In this document: positions 23,656-31,992 of the stretch, in pieces
Position numbering within the stretch: position 1 is the first letter of the stretch
How the letters are laid out: each line of letters opens with the position of its first letter
Source of the DNA: Microlunatus kandeliicorticis
GTDB lineage: Bacteria; Actinomycetota; Actinomycetes; Propionibacteriales; Propionibacteriaceae
Assembly: GCF_014137855.1 (NCBI RefSeq)
Contig: NZ_JACGWT010000001.1
Location: forward strand, 806,001 to 870,000
Length of the DNA stretch: 64,000 nucleotides
Reading direction: 5' to 3'
Position numbers and translations under genes: made by a program
Notes under the pieces: model-generated
Databases searched by the model: none
The model's input: only the letters and a program-made list of their open reading frames with translations
Told to the model about the DNA's origin: nothing

Positions 23656-24715
23656 CGAAGCCCTCCCCGGTCAGCTCGACGAACAGGTCCTCCAGGCTCG
23701 GCGCGTCGACCGCGAACCCGAGGACGTCGGCGCCCTCGGCCACCAGGGCCGGGACGATCCGCCGCGGGTCGACCTCGCCGAGCGGGCCGACGACGTGGGT
23801 GCCGCCCGGGCCCTCGCGGCCCAGGTCGGTCATCCCGAGCGCGGTCAGCGCGGTCAGCGCCCGGTCGGGCTGGTCGGTACGCACCGTCACGGTCGGCCGG
23901 GACCGCGAGCGGAGCTCCTCGACGCTGCCCTGGCTGAGCAGCCGGCCGACGTGCATGACGCCGATGTGGGTGCAGATCTGTTCGACCTCGCTGAGCAGGT
24001 GCGAGCTGATCAGCACGGTCACGCCGTCGGCGGCGAGCTCGGAGACCAGGTGCCGGACCTCGCGGGTGCCCTGCGGGTCGAGGCCGTTGGTCGGCTCGTC
24101 GAGCACCAGCAGCTCGCGCGGCGTGAGCAGGGCGTTGGCGATGGCCAGCCGCTGCCGCATGCCCAGCGAGTAGGCGCGGAACCGCTTCTCGGCGGCCGGC
24201 AGCAACCCCACCCGGTCGAGCGCGGCGTCGATCCGCTGCCGCGAGGTGCGCGGGTCGGTGCCGCGGTCGACGGCGTCGAGCCGGGCCAGGTTCGCCCGAC
24301 CGGAGAGATAGGGGTGGAAGGCCGGGCCCTCGACCAGGGCGCCCACCCGGGGCAGGGCCTGGTTGGCGCCGGAGGGCATCTCGGCGCCGAGCAACCGGAT
24401 GCTGCCGGACGTCGCCCGGATCAGGCCGAGGATCATCCGGATGGTGGTGGTCTTGCCCGAGCCGTTCGGACCCAGGAAGCCGTAGACCGCGCCGCGCGGG
24501 ACCAGCAGGTCGACGGCGTCGACGGCGGTCTGGTGCCGGAACCGCTTGGTCAGCCCGGTGGTGCGGATCGGCGCGTCGGCGGTGTCGTCGTCGTACGTCT
24601 CGACTCCGTCGCCGGGACGGACCGCGTCGCGGTGGCCGTCCGCGCTCCCGGAGCCGGACGCGGCGCCGTCGGTGCCGGCCCGGTCGGTCGGGCCGGACAC
24701 CGTGGTGGGCGTCAC
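23642..24715 (-). CDS. ABC transporter ATP-binding protein
   Basis: A 357-residue ATPase. Walker A (GPNGSGKTTT), signature (YSLGMRQRLAIANAL, with LGMRQ in place of LSGGQ as in many ABC-2 ATPases), Walker B (LLVLDEPTNGLDP) and the His switch (VLISSHLLSEVE) are present. An acidic, Gly/Ser-rich stretch of about 45 residues precedes the ABC fold, and about 80 residues after it form the regulatory tail of this subfamily. The GTG start lies four bases past the stop of the LolA-like gene. It pairs with the permease it overlaps. Confidence 0.9.
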   Translation of the reverse strand: MTPTTVSGPTDRAGTDGAASGSGSADGHRDAVRPGDGVETYDDDTADAPIRTTGLTKRFRHQTAVDAVDLLVPRGAVYGFLGPNGSGKTTTIRMILGLIRATSGSIRLLGAEMPSGANQALPRVGALVEGPAFHPYLSGRANLARLDAVDRGTDPRTSRQRIDAALDRVGLLPAAEKRFRAYSLGMRQRLAIANALLTPRELLVLDEPTNGLDPQGTREVRHLVSELAADGVTVLISSHLLSEVEQICTHIGVMHVGRLLSQGSVEELRSRSRPTVTVRTDQPDRALTALTALGMTDLGREGPGGTHVVGPLGEVDPRRIVPALVAEGADVLGFAVDAPSLEDLFVELTGEGFDVSG

Positions 24716-24719
24716 CGGA

Positions 24720-25880
24720 TCAGCCGAGGTCGGAGACCAGCCGGTCGACCGGCACGGCGCCGACCGCGACCCGGCCGTCGTCGGTCAGCACGGCCGAGAA
24801 CAGCGTCCCGTTGAGCGCGTGCCCGGTCCAGCCGCGGCCCTGGACGGTCGGCAGGTTCTGCAGCAGCTGACGCCACTGGTCGGCCTGCCCACCCTGCGAC
24901 CCGCCCTGACCGGTCTGGTCGGCGGCCCCCGACGGCACCTTCGCGATCAGCACGCTCGACCAGCCGTCGCCGACCGTCCTGACCTGGTCGGCGGCCTTGC
25001 GCTCGAGCTCGGCCCGCTCTTTCGGGCTGAGCGCACGCTTGCTGCCCTGCAGCGACCCGCTCTGCGCGGCGTGGTCGGGAGCCTTCTGCTCGGTGACCTT
25101 GGTGCCGGACGGCGGCGAGAAGTCGAAGGTGCTGTCGGCCGGGGCGGTGTAGTCGATCGCGGTGTAGTCCATCGAGAAGGCCGCCTTCTGCGGGGTGGCC
25201 TTCGGGTAGACGTCGATGCCGAGCGGCAGGAAGGTCTGGCCGTCGACGGCGATCCGCACCGAGCCGACCAGGGTGTCGGTCGCCTTCGGGGTGAGCACCA
25301 GCTCGTAGGCCTTCTGCCCGGCCACCATCCGGTTCCGGTCGAGGGTGACGGTGGTGCTGTCGTCGGCGGCGGCGAGGGCGCGCTTGGCGGCCTCCTCCGG
25401 AGTGGTCGGCACCTGAGCCGGGTTCGCCGGTGTCCGCGCGGTCCGCTCGCCGGCCGGCAGCTCGATCCGGGTGGCGGTCTTGGCCTTGCTGTTCCAGGTC
25501 CAGACGTCGGAGCCGTTCCGGACCACGTCCGACTCGCCGAAGCTGCCGGTGAGGCTGACCCGGGACTTGTCCTCACCCTTGACGTAGACCTGCAGGGTGT
25601 TGGTGCCGGTGAGCAACGAGGTGAAGTCGACGCTGCGGCCGCTGCCCCCGGTGGGGAGTGACGGCAGCCCGAGGTCGGCGGTCTCGGTGACCGTGCCGGA
25701 GAAGTCGGGGGTCTTCGCGGCCGCCACCTTGGCCACCAGCTGCTCGGCGGTCAGCTCGGGCAGGGTGACGTCGGCGTTCGCGGTGAGGACACCGCCGCCC
25801 AGCACGCCGCCCACCGCCAGGGTGAGGGCTGCGGCCGGGGCGATCCAGCGCAGCGCGGGGCGCTTCTCGAAGGTCCGCAT
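24720..25880 (-). CDS. LolA-like secreted protein (DUF2092/LolA fold)
   Basis: A 386-residue exported protein. A signal-like helix (ALRWIAPAAALTLAVGGVLGG) is followed by repeated beta-strand patterns of a LolA/LppX-type fold: ELTAEQLVAKVAAAKTPDFS, then SDVWTWNSKAKTATRIEL and DGQTFLPLGIDVYPKATPQ. In Gram-positive bacteria such proteins may bind lipids or sense the envelope; the role here is inferred only from fold and from the ABC-2 exporter genes that follow directly. The ATG at 25880 comes six bases after TACAAA, a likely leaderless start. A Gln/Gly-rich loop (DQTGQGGSQGGQADQW) lies near the end. Confidence 0.75.
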   Translation of the reverse strand: MRTFEKRPALRWIAPAAALTLAVGGVLGGGVLTANADVTLPELTAEQLVAKVAAAKTPDFSGTVTETADLGLPSLPTGGSGRSVDFTSLLTGTNTLQVYVKGEDKSRVSLTGSFGESDVVRNGSDVWTWNSKAKTATRIELPAGERTARTPANPAQVPTTPEEAAKRALAAADDSTTVTLDRNRMVAGQKAYELVLTPKATDTLVGSVRIAVDGQTFLPLGIDVYPKATPQKAAFSMDYTAIDYTAPADSTFDFSPPSGTKVTEQKAPDHAAQSGSLQGSKRALSPKERAELERKAADQVRTVGDGWSSVLIAKVPSGAADQTGQGGSQGGQADQWRQLLQNLPTVQGRGWTGHALNGTLFSAVLTDDGRVAVGAVPVDRLVSDLG

Positions 25881-25886
25881 GCATCC

Positions 25887-25892
25887 TTTGTA
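25887..25892 (-). promoter_or_regulatory. -10 element of leaderless promoter for the LolA-like/ABC operon
   Basis: TACAAA on the minus strand, six bases from the ATG at 25880, without a Shine-Dalgarno sequence. Confidence 0.55.
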
Positions 25893-26021
25893 CCCGCGCA
25901 CCCCAACCAGGACATCGGACCGTGGTCGGAGAGTGCGACAGCCTGTGGTGGGGGACGGGCGGGTGCCGCCGCGCACCGCGGGCGCCGGGAAAACCCGCTG
26001 ACCGCGAGGCGTCGGTCTCCG

Positions 26022-26027
26022 TAGGCT
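26022..26027 (+). promoter_or_regulatory. -10 element of leaderless promoter for the ABC-F gene
   Basis: TAGGCT six bases before the ATG at 26034. Together with the minus-strand element at 25887 it makes the 153-base gap a divergent promoter region. Confidence 0.5.
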
Positions 26028-26033
26028 GAGGGC

Positions 26034-27731
26034 ATGGGACACGTCGACCTCAGCGGAGTGTCCTACCACCTGCCTGACGGCCGTCCGCTGCTCGACGACG
26101 TCAGCTTCCGGGTGGGTGAGGGCGCGGTGGTGGCGCTGGTCGGAGCCAACGGTTCGGGCAAGACCACCCTGCTGCGGATCGTCGCCGGCGACCTCGAACC
26201 GACCGCGGGGTCGATCTCGCGCGGCGGTGGGCTCGGCGTGATGCGGCAGTTCATCGGCAGCATCCGGGACTCCTCGACGGTCCGTGACCTGTTGTTCTCG
26301 CTGACCCCCGCACGGCTCCGGCGGGCGGTCGAGGAGGTCGACCGGCTCGAGCTCGAGCTGATGACCGACGACTCCGAGCCGGTTCAGCTCCGCTACGCCG
26401 AGGCCCTGGCCGAGTACGCCGACGCCGGCGGTTACGACGCCGAGGTGACCTTCGACGCCTGCTGCACCGCGGCGCTCGGGGTCGGCTTCGACCGGTCCCG
26501 GTGGCGCGAGGTCAACACGCTCTCGGGTGGGGAGCAGAAGCGGCTGGCGCTCGAGGCGCTGCTCCGCGGGCCGGACGAGGTGCTGCTGCTCGACGAGCCC
26601 GACAACTACCTCGACGTGCCGGGCAAGCGGTGGCTCGAGGAGCAGCTGCGGAGCACCCGCAAGAGCGTGCTGCTGGTCAGCCACGACCGCGAGCTGCTGG
26701 CCGCCTCGGGGGCGCGGATCGCCGCGCTCGAGCTGGGCGCGGCCGGCAACACCCTGTGGGTGCACGGTGGCGGGTTCGCCAGCTTCCACCAGGCGCGGAC
26801 CGAGCGGTTCGCCCGGTTCGAGGAGCTGCGCCGGCGCTGGGACGAGGAGCACCAGAAGCTCCACGACCTGATGATGATGTACAAGATCAAGGCCGCCTCG
26901 AACTCCAAGATGGCCGGCCGCTACCAGGCGGCGGTCACCCGGCTGAGCAAGTTCGAGGAGGCCGGTCCGCCGCAGGCCGTCCCGATCGAACAGCACGTCA
27001 CCATGCGGCTGCGCGGCGGGCGGACCGGCAAGCGCGCCGTCGTCGTCGAGGACCTCGAGCTGACCGGGCTGATGCGGCCGTTCTCCACCGAGATCTGGTT
27101 CGGCGACCGGGTCGGCGTGCTCGGGTCGAACGGGTCGGGCAAGAGCCACTTCCTCCGGCTGCTGGCCCGCGGCGGGTCGCTGCCCGACGCCGAGCACGAA
27201 CCGGTGGAGAGCCTGCAGATCGACCCGGTCGCGCACACCGGGTCGGCCCGGCTCGGCGCGCGGGTCCGCCCGGGCTGGTTCGCCCAGACCCACCACCACC
27301 CCGAGCTCGTCGGCCGGACGCTGCTGGAGATCCTGCACCGCGGCGACGCCTCGCCGAACGGGGTGGGCCGGGAGGGGATGGGCCGCGAGCAGGCGGCCCG
27401 TCAGCTCGACCGCTACGAGCTGGCCCGGGCGGCCGAGAACCGGTTCGAGACGCTGTCGGGCGGTCAGCAGGCCCGGCTGCAGATCCTGCTGCTCGAGCTG
27501 TCGGGGGCGACCCTGCTGCTGCTCGACGAGCCGACCGACAACCTCGACATCGAGTCGGCCGAGGCGCTCGAGGCCGGCCTGGACGCGTTCGAGGGGACGG
27601 TGGTCGCGGTCACGCACGACCGTTGGTTCGCCCGGGCGCTCGACCGTTTCCTGGTCTTCGGTTCGGACGGGACCGTCTACGCCACCGACCAGCCGGTCTG
27701 GGACGAGGCCCGGGTGCAGCGCGCCCGCTGA
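26034..27731 (+). CDS. ABC-F family ATPase (ribosome-associated, duplicated ABC)
   Basis: A 565-residue soluble protein with two ABC domains and no membrane part. Domain 1 has Walker A GANGSGKTT (37-45), signature LSGGEQKRLAL and Walker B VLLLDEPDNYLDV; domain 2 has GSNGSGKSH, LSGGQQARLQI and LLLLDEPTDNLDI. The charged linker between them (RTERFARFEELRRRWDEEHQ, then LMMMYKIKAASNSKMAGRYQ) corresponds to the P-site tRNA interaction motif region. ABC-F proteins act on the ribosome as translation factors or antibiotic-protection proteins. Which this is cannot be said; there is no leader peptide or resistance gene beside it. A bidirectional terminator follows. Confidence 0.9.
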   Translation: MGHVDLSGVSYHLPDGRPLLDDVSFRVGEGAVVALVGANGSGKTTLLRIVAGDLEPTAGSISRGGGLGVMRQFIGSIRDSSTVRDLLFSLTPARLRRAVEEVDRLELELMTDDSEPVQLRYAEALAEYADAGGYDAEVTFDACCTAALGVGFDRSRWREVNTLSGGEQKRLALEALLRGPDEVLLLDEPDNYLDVPGKRWLEEQLRSTRKSVLLVSHDRELLAASGARIAALELGAAGNTLWVHGGGFASFHQARTERFARFEELRRRWDEEHQKLHDLMMMYKIKAASNSKMAGRYQAAVTRLSKFEEAGPPQAVPIEQHVTMRLRGGRTGKRAVVVEDLELTGLMRPFSTEIWFGDRVGVLGSNGSGKSHFLRLLARGGSLPDAEHEPVESLQIDPVAHTGSARLGARVRPGWFAQTHHHPELVGRTLLEILHRGDASPNGVGREGMGREQAARQLDRYELARAAENRFETLSGGQQARLQILLLELSGATLLLLDEPTDNLDIESAEALEAGLDAFEGTVVAVTHDRWFARALDRFLVFGSDGTVYATDQPVWDEARVQRAR

Positions 27732-27748
27732 CCGCGCCCGGACGTGCG

Positions 27749-27793
27749 AACGGGGCGGATCCGACCGCGTGGTCGCGGCGGATCCGCCCCGTT
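27749..27793. terminator. Bidirectional terminator between the ABC-F and beta-propeller genes
   Basis: A perfect 15-bp stem (27749-27763 with 27779-27793) around a 15-base loop lies between two converging genes. Confidence 0.8.
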
Positions 27794-27809
27794 GCTGCGT
27801 GCGTTCGGG

Positions 27810-28811
27810 TCAGACGGTGATCCGGGTGATCCAGTACGACGTGGTCGGGGTCACCGTGGTGCTGAACCGGGCGTTGGGCAGGTAGAGGCTGCGCCCGCGG
27901 GCCGCGACCGTGGTCGGAACGTCGAACTGGCTGCTGGTCAGCCGGCGCTCGACCACACCCCGGCGGCCGCTCCGGTCGAGGGTGATCTCGGCGACCTGGT
28001 TGAGCCGGTTCTGCACGACCAACAGGGTGCGGCCGCGGAGCAGCAGCCCGTCGCCGTTGGTCACGGACTCACCCCCGAGGTCGACCTTCGTGGCCCGGCC
28101 GGTGCGCGGGTCGACCCGGTAGAGCGCGCCCTCGTCGGACTTCACCACCAGCAGCGCCCGACCGTCGGGGGTGCGGGTGATGCCGTTGGCGTTGTTGACC
28201 TCCGGGGTCTGCCGCCACTGGCCGGTCAGCGGCAGGGTGATCACCCGCGCCGAGCCCGGCTTGCCGTGCCGGGCCAGCGGGACGCCGTAGAGCTGCGCCT
28301 GCAGCGAGTCGGTGAACCAGGCCGTCGTCCGGGTGAGGATCACGTCGTTGACGAAGCTGGTGCCGGTGGTGAAGGTGATGCTCCGCTTCACCGCCCCGGT
28401 GCGGGCGTCCACGATCCGGCCGGTGCCCGAGGTGCCGCCGGCCACGTAGAGCAGCCCGCCGCGGACCTTGATCCCGAGCGACGGGGTGCCCGGGCCCTGG
28501 CTGAAGACGCGGCCGCGGCCGGTCCGCAGGTCGACCTTGTAGAGGTCGCCGTCGACCCGCGAACCGAGATAGGCGGTGTGACCGGCGACGGCGATGCCCT
28601 CGGGGGCGAAGCCGTCCGGCAGCGCGATCCGGTCGGGGAGTGTCGCCGGGCGGTCCCCGGCGGCCTGTCCTGCGGTGTGGTCGACCGCGGCTCGGGGCCC
28701 GGGGGCGGGAGCGGCGGTGGCCGGTCCGGCGAGGGCACCGGGGGCGAGCGCGAGCGGGACGGTCAGCGCGAGCGCGAGCGCGCCGCGGTGGAGGAGACGG
28801 AGTGGACGCAT
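27810..28811 (-). CDS. Secreted beta-propeller protein, SMP-30/gluconolactonase-like
   Basis: A 333-residue exported protein. The N-terminal signal (LLHRGALALALTVPLALAPG, Ala-rich cleavage region) is followed by repeated propeller strands: FAPEGIAVAGHTAYLGSRVD, VNDVILTRTTAWFTDSLQAQ, NANGITRTPDGRALLVVKSD and VTNGDGLLLRGRTLLVVQNR. The NGI and NGDG turns resemble metal-binding positions of SMP-30-type propellers, but an enzymatic role is unproven. AGGAGCCCACCG precedes the ATG. It lies 124 bases downstream of the MacAB-like operon, same strand; read-through is possible. Confidence 0.75.
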   Translation of the reverse strand: MRPLRLLHRGALALALTVPLALAPGALAGPATAAPAPGPRAAVDHTAGQAAGDRPATLPDRIALPDGFAPEGIAVAGHTAYLGSRVDGDLYKVDLRTGRGRVFSQGPGTPSLGIKVRGGLLYVAGGTSGTGRIVDARTGAVKRSITFTTGTSFVNDVILTRTTAWFTDSLQAQLYGVPLARHGKPGSARVITLPLTGQWRQTPEVNNANGITRTPDGRALLVVKSDEGALYRVDPRTGRATKVDLGGESVTNGDGLLLRGRTLLVVQNRLNQVAEITLDRSGRRGVVERRLTSSQFDVPTTVAARGRSLYLPNARFSTTVTPTTSYWITRITV

Positions 28812-28935
28812 CGGTGGGCTCCTGCGGGTCGACGAGCACGGCGACCGCAGCCGGTCCGGCGCCGGCGTCGGTCGGGGACGCGGCCACCGTAGGTGCCGGT
28901 CGCACGCAACCGAAGCGTCCGGCTATGGAACCCGG

Positions 28936-31068
28936 TCAGCGTCCGGGCGGCGCGCCACCTCCTCCTCCCGACGTCCGGCCGGCACCGCCGCCGAATCCAC
29001 CGCCCCCGAGACCAGCGCCCCCGAAACCACCGCCCCCGATGCCGTCACCCGAGAACCGGCGCGTGCTCGACGTGGTGACGCTGGGCAGCGCCTCGGTGGT
29101 GTCGGCGAGCACCACGGTCTGGCCGGCGGTGAGGCCCGCCGTGACGGCCGCTGTCGAGCCCCCGACCGCGCCCACCTGGACCCGGACGCGACGGACGGTC
29201 CCGGCGTCGAGCACCTCGACGGTGCCCATAGTCGTGGTCGACCCCGCGAGCGTCAGGGCCGAGACGGGGACGGTGACCGCGTCGGTCGCGGTTCCGACGG
29301 TGATCACGGCCGTGGCCGTCGACCCGGGGGTCAGCGTGCCGCCGGGGTCGGGGACCGTCACCGTGACCGGATAGCTGACGGTCGAGCTCGTACCGGTGCT
29401 GGGCAGGATCCCGATCGCCGTCACCCACCCGCTGGAGGTCGGTCCGGCGGCCACCGAGACGGCGGCCCGCTGGCCCACCTTGATCGCAGCGATCGAGGTC
29501 TGGGGGACCTCGAGAGTCGCCTGGAGCGAGCCGTCACCGACGACGGTGATCGCCTCCGCGGTGGTCATCCGGTCTCCGGCCGCGAAGGGCACGGCGCTCA
29601 CCGTCCCGGAGATCGGAGCGGTCAGCGTGGCGTTCTGCTGCTGGGTGACCGCCGTGGCGAGCGCGAGCTGGTCCTGGTCGACGACCGCCTCGGCGCTGGC
29701 CACGCTGGTCGCGCCCCGGGTGCCGGCGGTCCCGCCGGCCCCGCTGCCGGCCCCGCTGCCGGTGCCACCGGCCCCGGTGGCGGTGGTGGTCGCGCGCGGC
29801 GAGCCGTGGTCGGAGCCGGAACGATCGGTCCCGCTGCCGCCGGCCGACCCCTGGCCGGTCGTCCCTCCGGTCGGGTGCGACGCGCTCCCGGAGCCGGTGG
29901 TCGCGCCCCCGCTGGTCGATCCGGTCGCCGGGCCGGCCGCCTGCTGGGCCTTGGTGAGCGTCGCCAGATCCCGCTCGACCGTCGCCTGGGCGCCCGCCGA
30001 CGCGGTCTGGGCGCGGAGCGCGGCGCCCAGCGTGGTCACGCACCGCGTCAGCTGCTCCTGACTCGGCCGGCCCGAACCGGTCCCGGTGGAGGGAGGACCG
30101 CTCGGAGCGGGCGAGCCCGTGGGGCCGGGCGAGCCGGTGGCGCTAGCGCTCGGCGCACTGCTCCCGGGCGTCCCGGCGGTGCTGGATGTCGTGCTGGGGC
30201 CGGCGGTCGGGCTCGCACTGGAGGTCGGGCTCGGGGTGGGGGTGCCGGGGGACGGCGGGGTCGACGCCGACGGTGTGCTCGACGCTGACGGTGTGCTCGG
30301 GCCGGCGCTGCTGCTCGGACCGGTAGGGCCGCTGGTGCTGCTCCCGGCGCTCCCCACCACGGGCTGGCACGCGGCGTCGGCGCTGTTCTGGGCGGTGGCC
30401 GCGGCCGCGGTCAGCCCGGCCAGCCGGTGCTGGTCGGCGGTCAGCCGCTGCTCGGCCTCGCGCAGCGTCCGGGCGGCCCGCTGCTGCGCCGCGCTCGACG
30501 CGCTGCCGGGCTTGCCGGTCGAGGGCGCCGAGGGCGTCGTCGAGCCGGACGCGCCGCGGCCGGGGGAGGTCCTGCCGCTGCCCGTTCCGGCGGCTGCCGA
30601 CCCGGAGGAGCTCCTGGTCGCCGGTGCGCTGGACGGGGCACTGGCGGAGGCGCTGGCTGCGGCACTGGCTGCGGTCTCGGCGGTGCTGACCGACTGCTCG
30701 GCGGCGGCGAGGTCGGCCCGGGCCTGGGCGACCGCCAGGTCGAGCGCGGCCGAGTCCATGGTCGCCAGGGTGTCGCCGGCCCGGACCCGGTCGCCCACCG
30801 CGACGTCCACCGTGTCCACGGTCCCCGCGGTGGGGAAGTGCACCGACGCGTTGGTCGACCGCACGAGCGTCCCGTCGGCCGCGACGGTCGAGGTCACCGA
30901 ACCGGTCCGGGCCACCGTGGTCACCCAGCGGTCCGCCGCGGAGCTCGCCGCCTGGGCCGACCGGACGCCGAACACGGTGCCGACGGCCAGCAGCGCGACG
31001 GCCGGGACGGCGATCCGGACGGCCAGCCGCTGCCGACGCCGGCGAGCCGCCGCGCGCGGGTCAGCCAC
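28936..31068 (-). CDS. HlyD/MacA-type membrane-fusion protein with long Ser/Thr/Pro/Gly-rich insertions
   Basis: A 710-residue periplasmic-adaptor-type protein anchored by an N-terminal helix (LAVRIAVPAVALLAVGTVFG). A split biotinyl-lipoyl domain (VHFPTAGTVDTVDVAVGDRV, later LTAPISGTVSAVPFAAGDRM) flanks a coiled-coil arm, and a beta-barrel domain follows (VPQTSIAAIKVGQRAAVSVA). The arm is interrupted by long Ser/Ala, Ser/Thr/Pro/Gly and Gly/Ser low-complexity stretches that double the usual size. The C-terminus is Gly/Phe-rich (GGGGFGGAGLGGGGFGG). Its GTG overlaps the lipoprotein stop by eight bases. It is the second such protein in the operon; the substrate is unknown. Confidence 0.82.
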   Translation of the reverse strand: MADPRAAARRRRQRLAVRIAVPAVALLAVGTVFGVRSAQAASSAADRWVTTVARTGSVTSTVAADGTLVRSTNASVHFPTAGTVDTVDVAVGDRVRAGDTLATMDSAALDLAVAQARADLAAAEQSVSTAETAASAAASASASAPSSAPATRSSSGSAAAGTGSGRTSPGRGASGSTTPSAPSTGKPGSASSAAQQRAARTLREAEQRLTADQHRLAGLTAAAATAQNSADAACQPVVGSAGSSTSGPTGPSSSAGPSTPSASSTPSASTPPSPGTPTPSPTSSASPTAGPSTTSSTAGTPGSSAPSASATGSPGPTGSPAPSGPPSTGTGSGRPSQEQLTRCVTTLGAALRAQTASAGAQATVERDLATLTKAQQAAGPATGSTSGGATTGSGSASHPTGGTTGQGSAGGSGTDRSGSDHGSPRATTTATGAGGTGSGAGSGAGGTAGTRGATSVASAEAVVDQDQLALATAVTQQQNATLTAPISGTVSAVPFAAGDRMTTAEAITVVGDGSLQATLEVPQTSIAAIKVGQRAAVSVAAGPTSSGWVTAIGILPSTGTSSTVSYPVTVTVPDPGGTLTPGSTATAVITVGTATDAVTVPVSALTLAGSTTTMGTVEVLDAGTVRRVRVQVGAVGGSTAAVTAGLTAGQTVVLADTTEALPSVTTSSTRRFSGDGIGGGGFGGAGLGGGGFGGGAGRTSGGGGGAPPGR

Positions 31069-31924
31069 GGTGGCCGAACCCGGGGGAGCACGTCCCGTCG
31101 ACCGGGGCGGACAGGGTGATCCGGGTGGCTGTCATCGCCCCGGTGCTGTCGGTCGATCCCTGGGCCTCGGCGCACCGGCCGACCTTCGCCGCCGAGCCGC
31201 TCACCGTCTTCCGGGTGGTGTACCGGGTGCTGCTGCCGGTGGCGACCGTCACCGTGCGGTCCGCCGACGCGGAGCCGCTGCTGGTCGGGGCCGTCACGCG
31301 GACCGTGAAGCCGTTCGCGTCGGTCGCGGTCACGGTCCCGTTCAGCATCCGGGCGAAGCCACCGGGCACCCCGCCGGGGCGGGAGCTGGGTCGGCCGCTG
31401 GGCGCCTCGCTCGGCCGGCCTCCGAACCCGGTCCGACCACCGAACGCCGCGGCGGCGCACCCGTCCTTGGTCGTCGGGAGCACCGTGACCAGGGTGGCGG
31501 TGACGGTCCCCACCGGTCCCGTCCCGGCCGACCCCGACGGCGCCGCGGTGGCCGGTGCGGACGGTGAGCCCGGCCCGGACCCCGATCGCACCTGCACGCA
31601 GCTGCCGGTCCGGACCGCCGCGGCGGTGCCGGCGACGTCCTCGCTGAAGGTCGTCTTCGCGTTCCAGGTCACCGCGGTCTGCGCGCCGTCGCCCTGCACC
31701 TGGAGCGTCCTGCCGTCGACCGCGGCGATCTGACCGACCACCCCGGGACGCCGGTCGCCAAAGGCGCCGCCGCCCGGCGCCGCGTTCCCGCCGGGGTACG
31801 CACCGCCCTGGACGCCGGAGGCGGCCGGGGTGGTGGACGAACAGCCCGCGAGCAGGGTGGCGCCGATCGCCCCGGCGACGACGAGCCGAGCGGTCCGCGC
31901 GGACCGGTGTGCGGATCTGATCAT
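31061..31924 (-). CDS. Lipoprotein with DUF5666-like beta domains
   Basis: A 287-residue lipoprotein: signal helix (RLVVAGAIGATLLAGC) with lipidated Cys at residue 28. Two similar beta-rich segments follow: VVGQIAAVDGRTLQVQGDGA near the start and LNGTVTATDANGFTVRVTAP near the end. They are separated by a Pro/Ser/Gly-rich, partly Gly/Phe-rich linker (AAFGGRTGFGGRPSEAP). The repeated GxVxxxDGxTxxV pattern fits DUF5666, an OB-like domain of unknown role. It lies inside the MacAB-like operon between permease and second fusion protein, so it probably works with the exporter at the cell surface. Confidence 0.75.
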   Translation of the reverse strand: MIRSAHRSARTARLVVAGAIGATLLAGCSSTTPAASGVQGGAYPGGNAAPGGGAFGDRRPGVVGQIAAVDGRTLQVQGDGAQTAVTWNAKTTFSEDVAGTAAAVRTGSCVQVRSGSGPGSPSAPATAAPSGSAGTGPVGTVTATLVTVLPTTKDGCAAAAFGGRTGFGGRPSEAPSGRPSSRPGGVPGGFARMLNGTVTATDANGFTVRVTAPTSSGSASADRTVTVATGSSTRYTTRKTVSGSAAKVGRCAEAQGSTDSTGAMTATRITLSAPVDGTCSPGFGHRG

Positions 31925-31992
31925 GGAAGCTCCTGGACGGGACCGGTGGTCAGTGGGGCGACGAAGACTGCGAGCAGAGCCGGCACGGCCGC

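Noticed and set aside
24720-27617. Very long minus-strand open frame (965 codons) running opposite the ABC-F gene
   Set aside because: Only the part up to the ATG at 25880 has a signal peptide and sensible protein sequence. The rest is the antisense of the ABC-F gene, open because high G+C removes stop codons.
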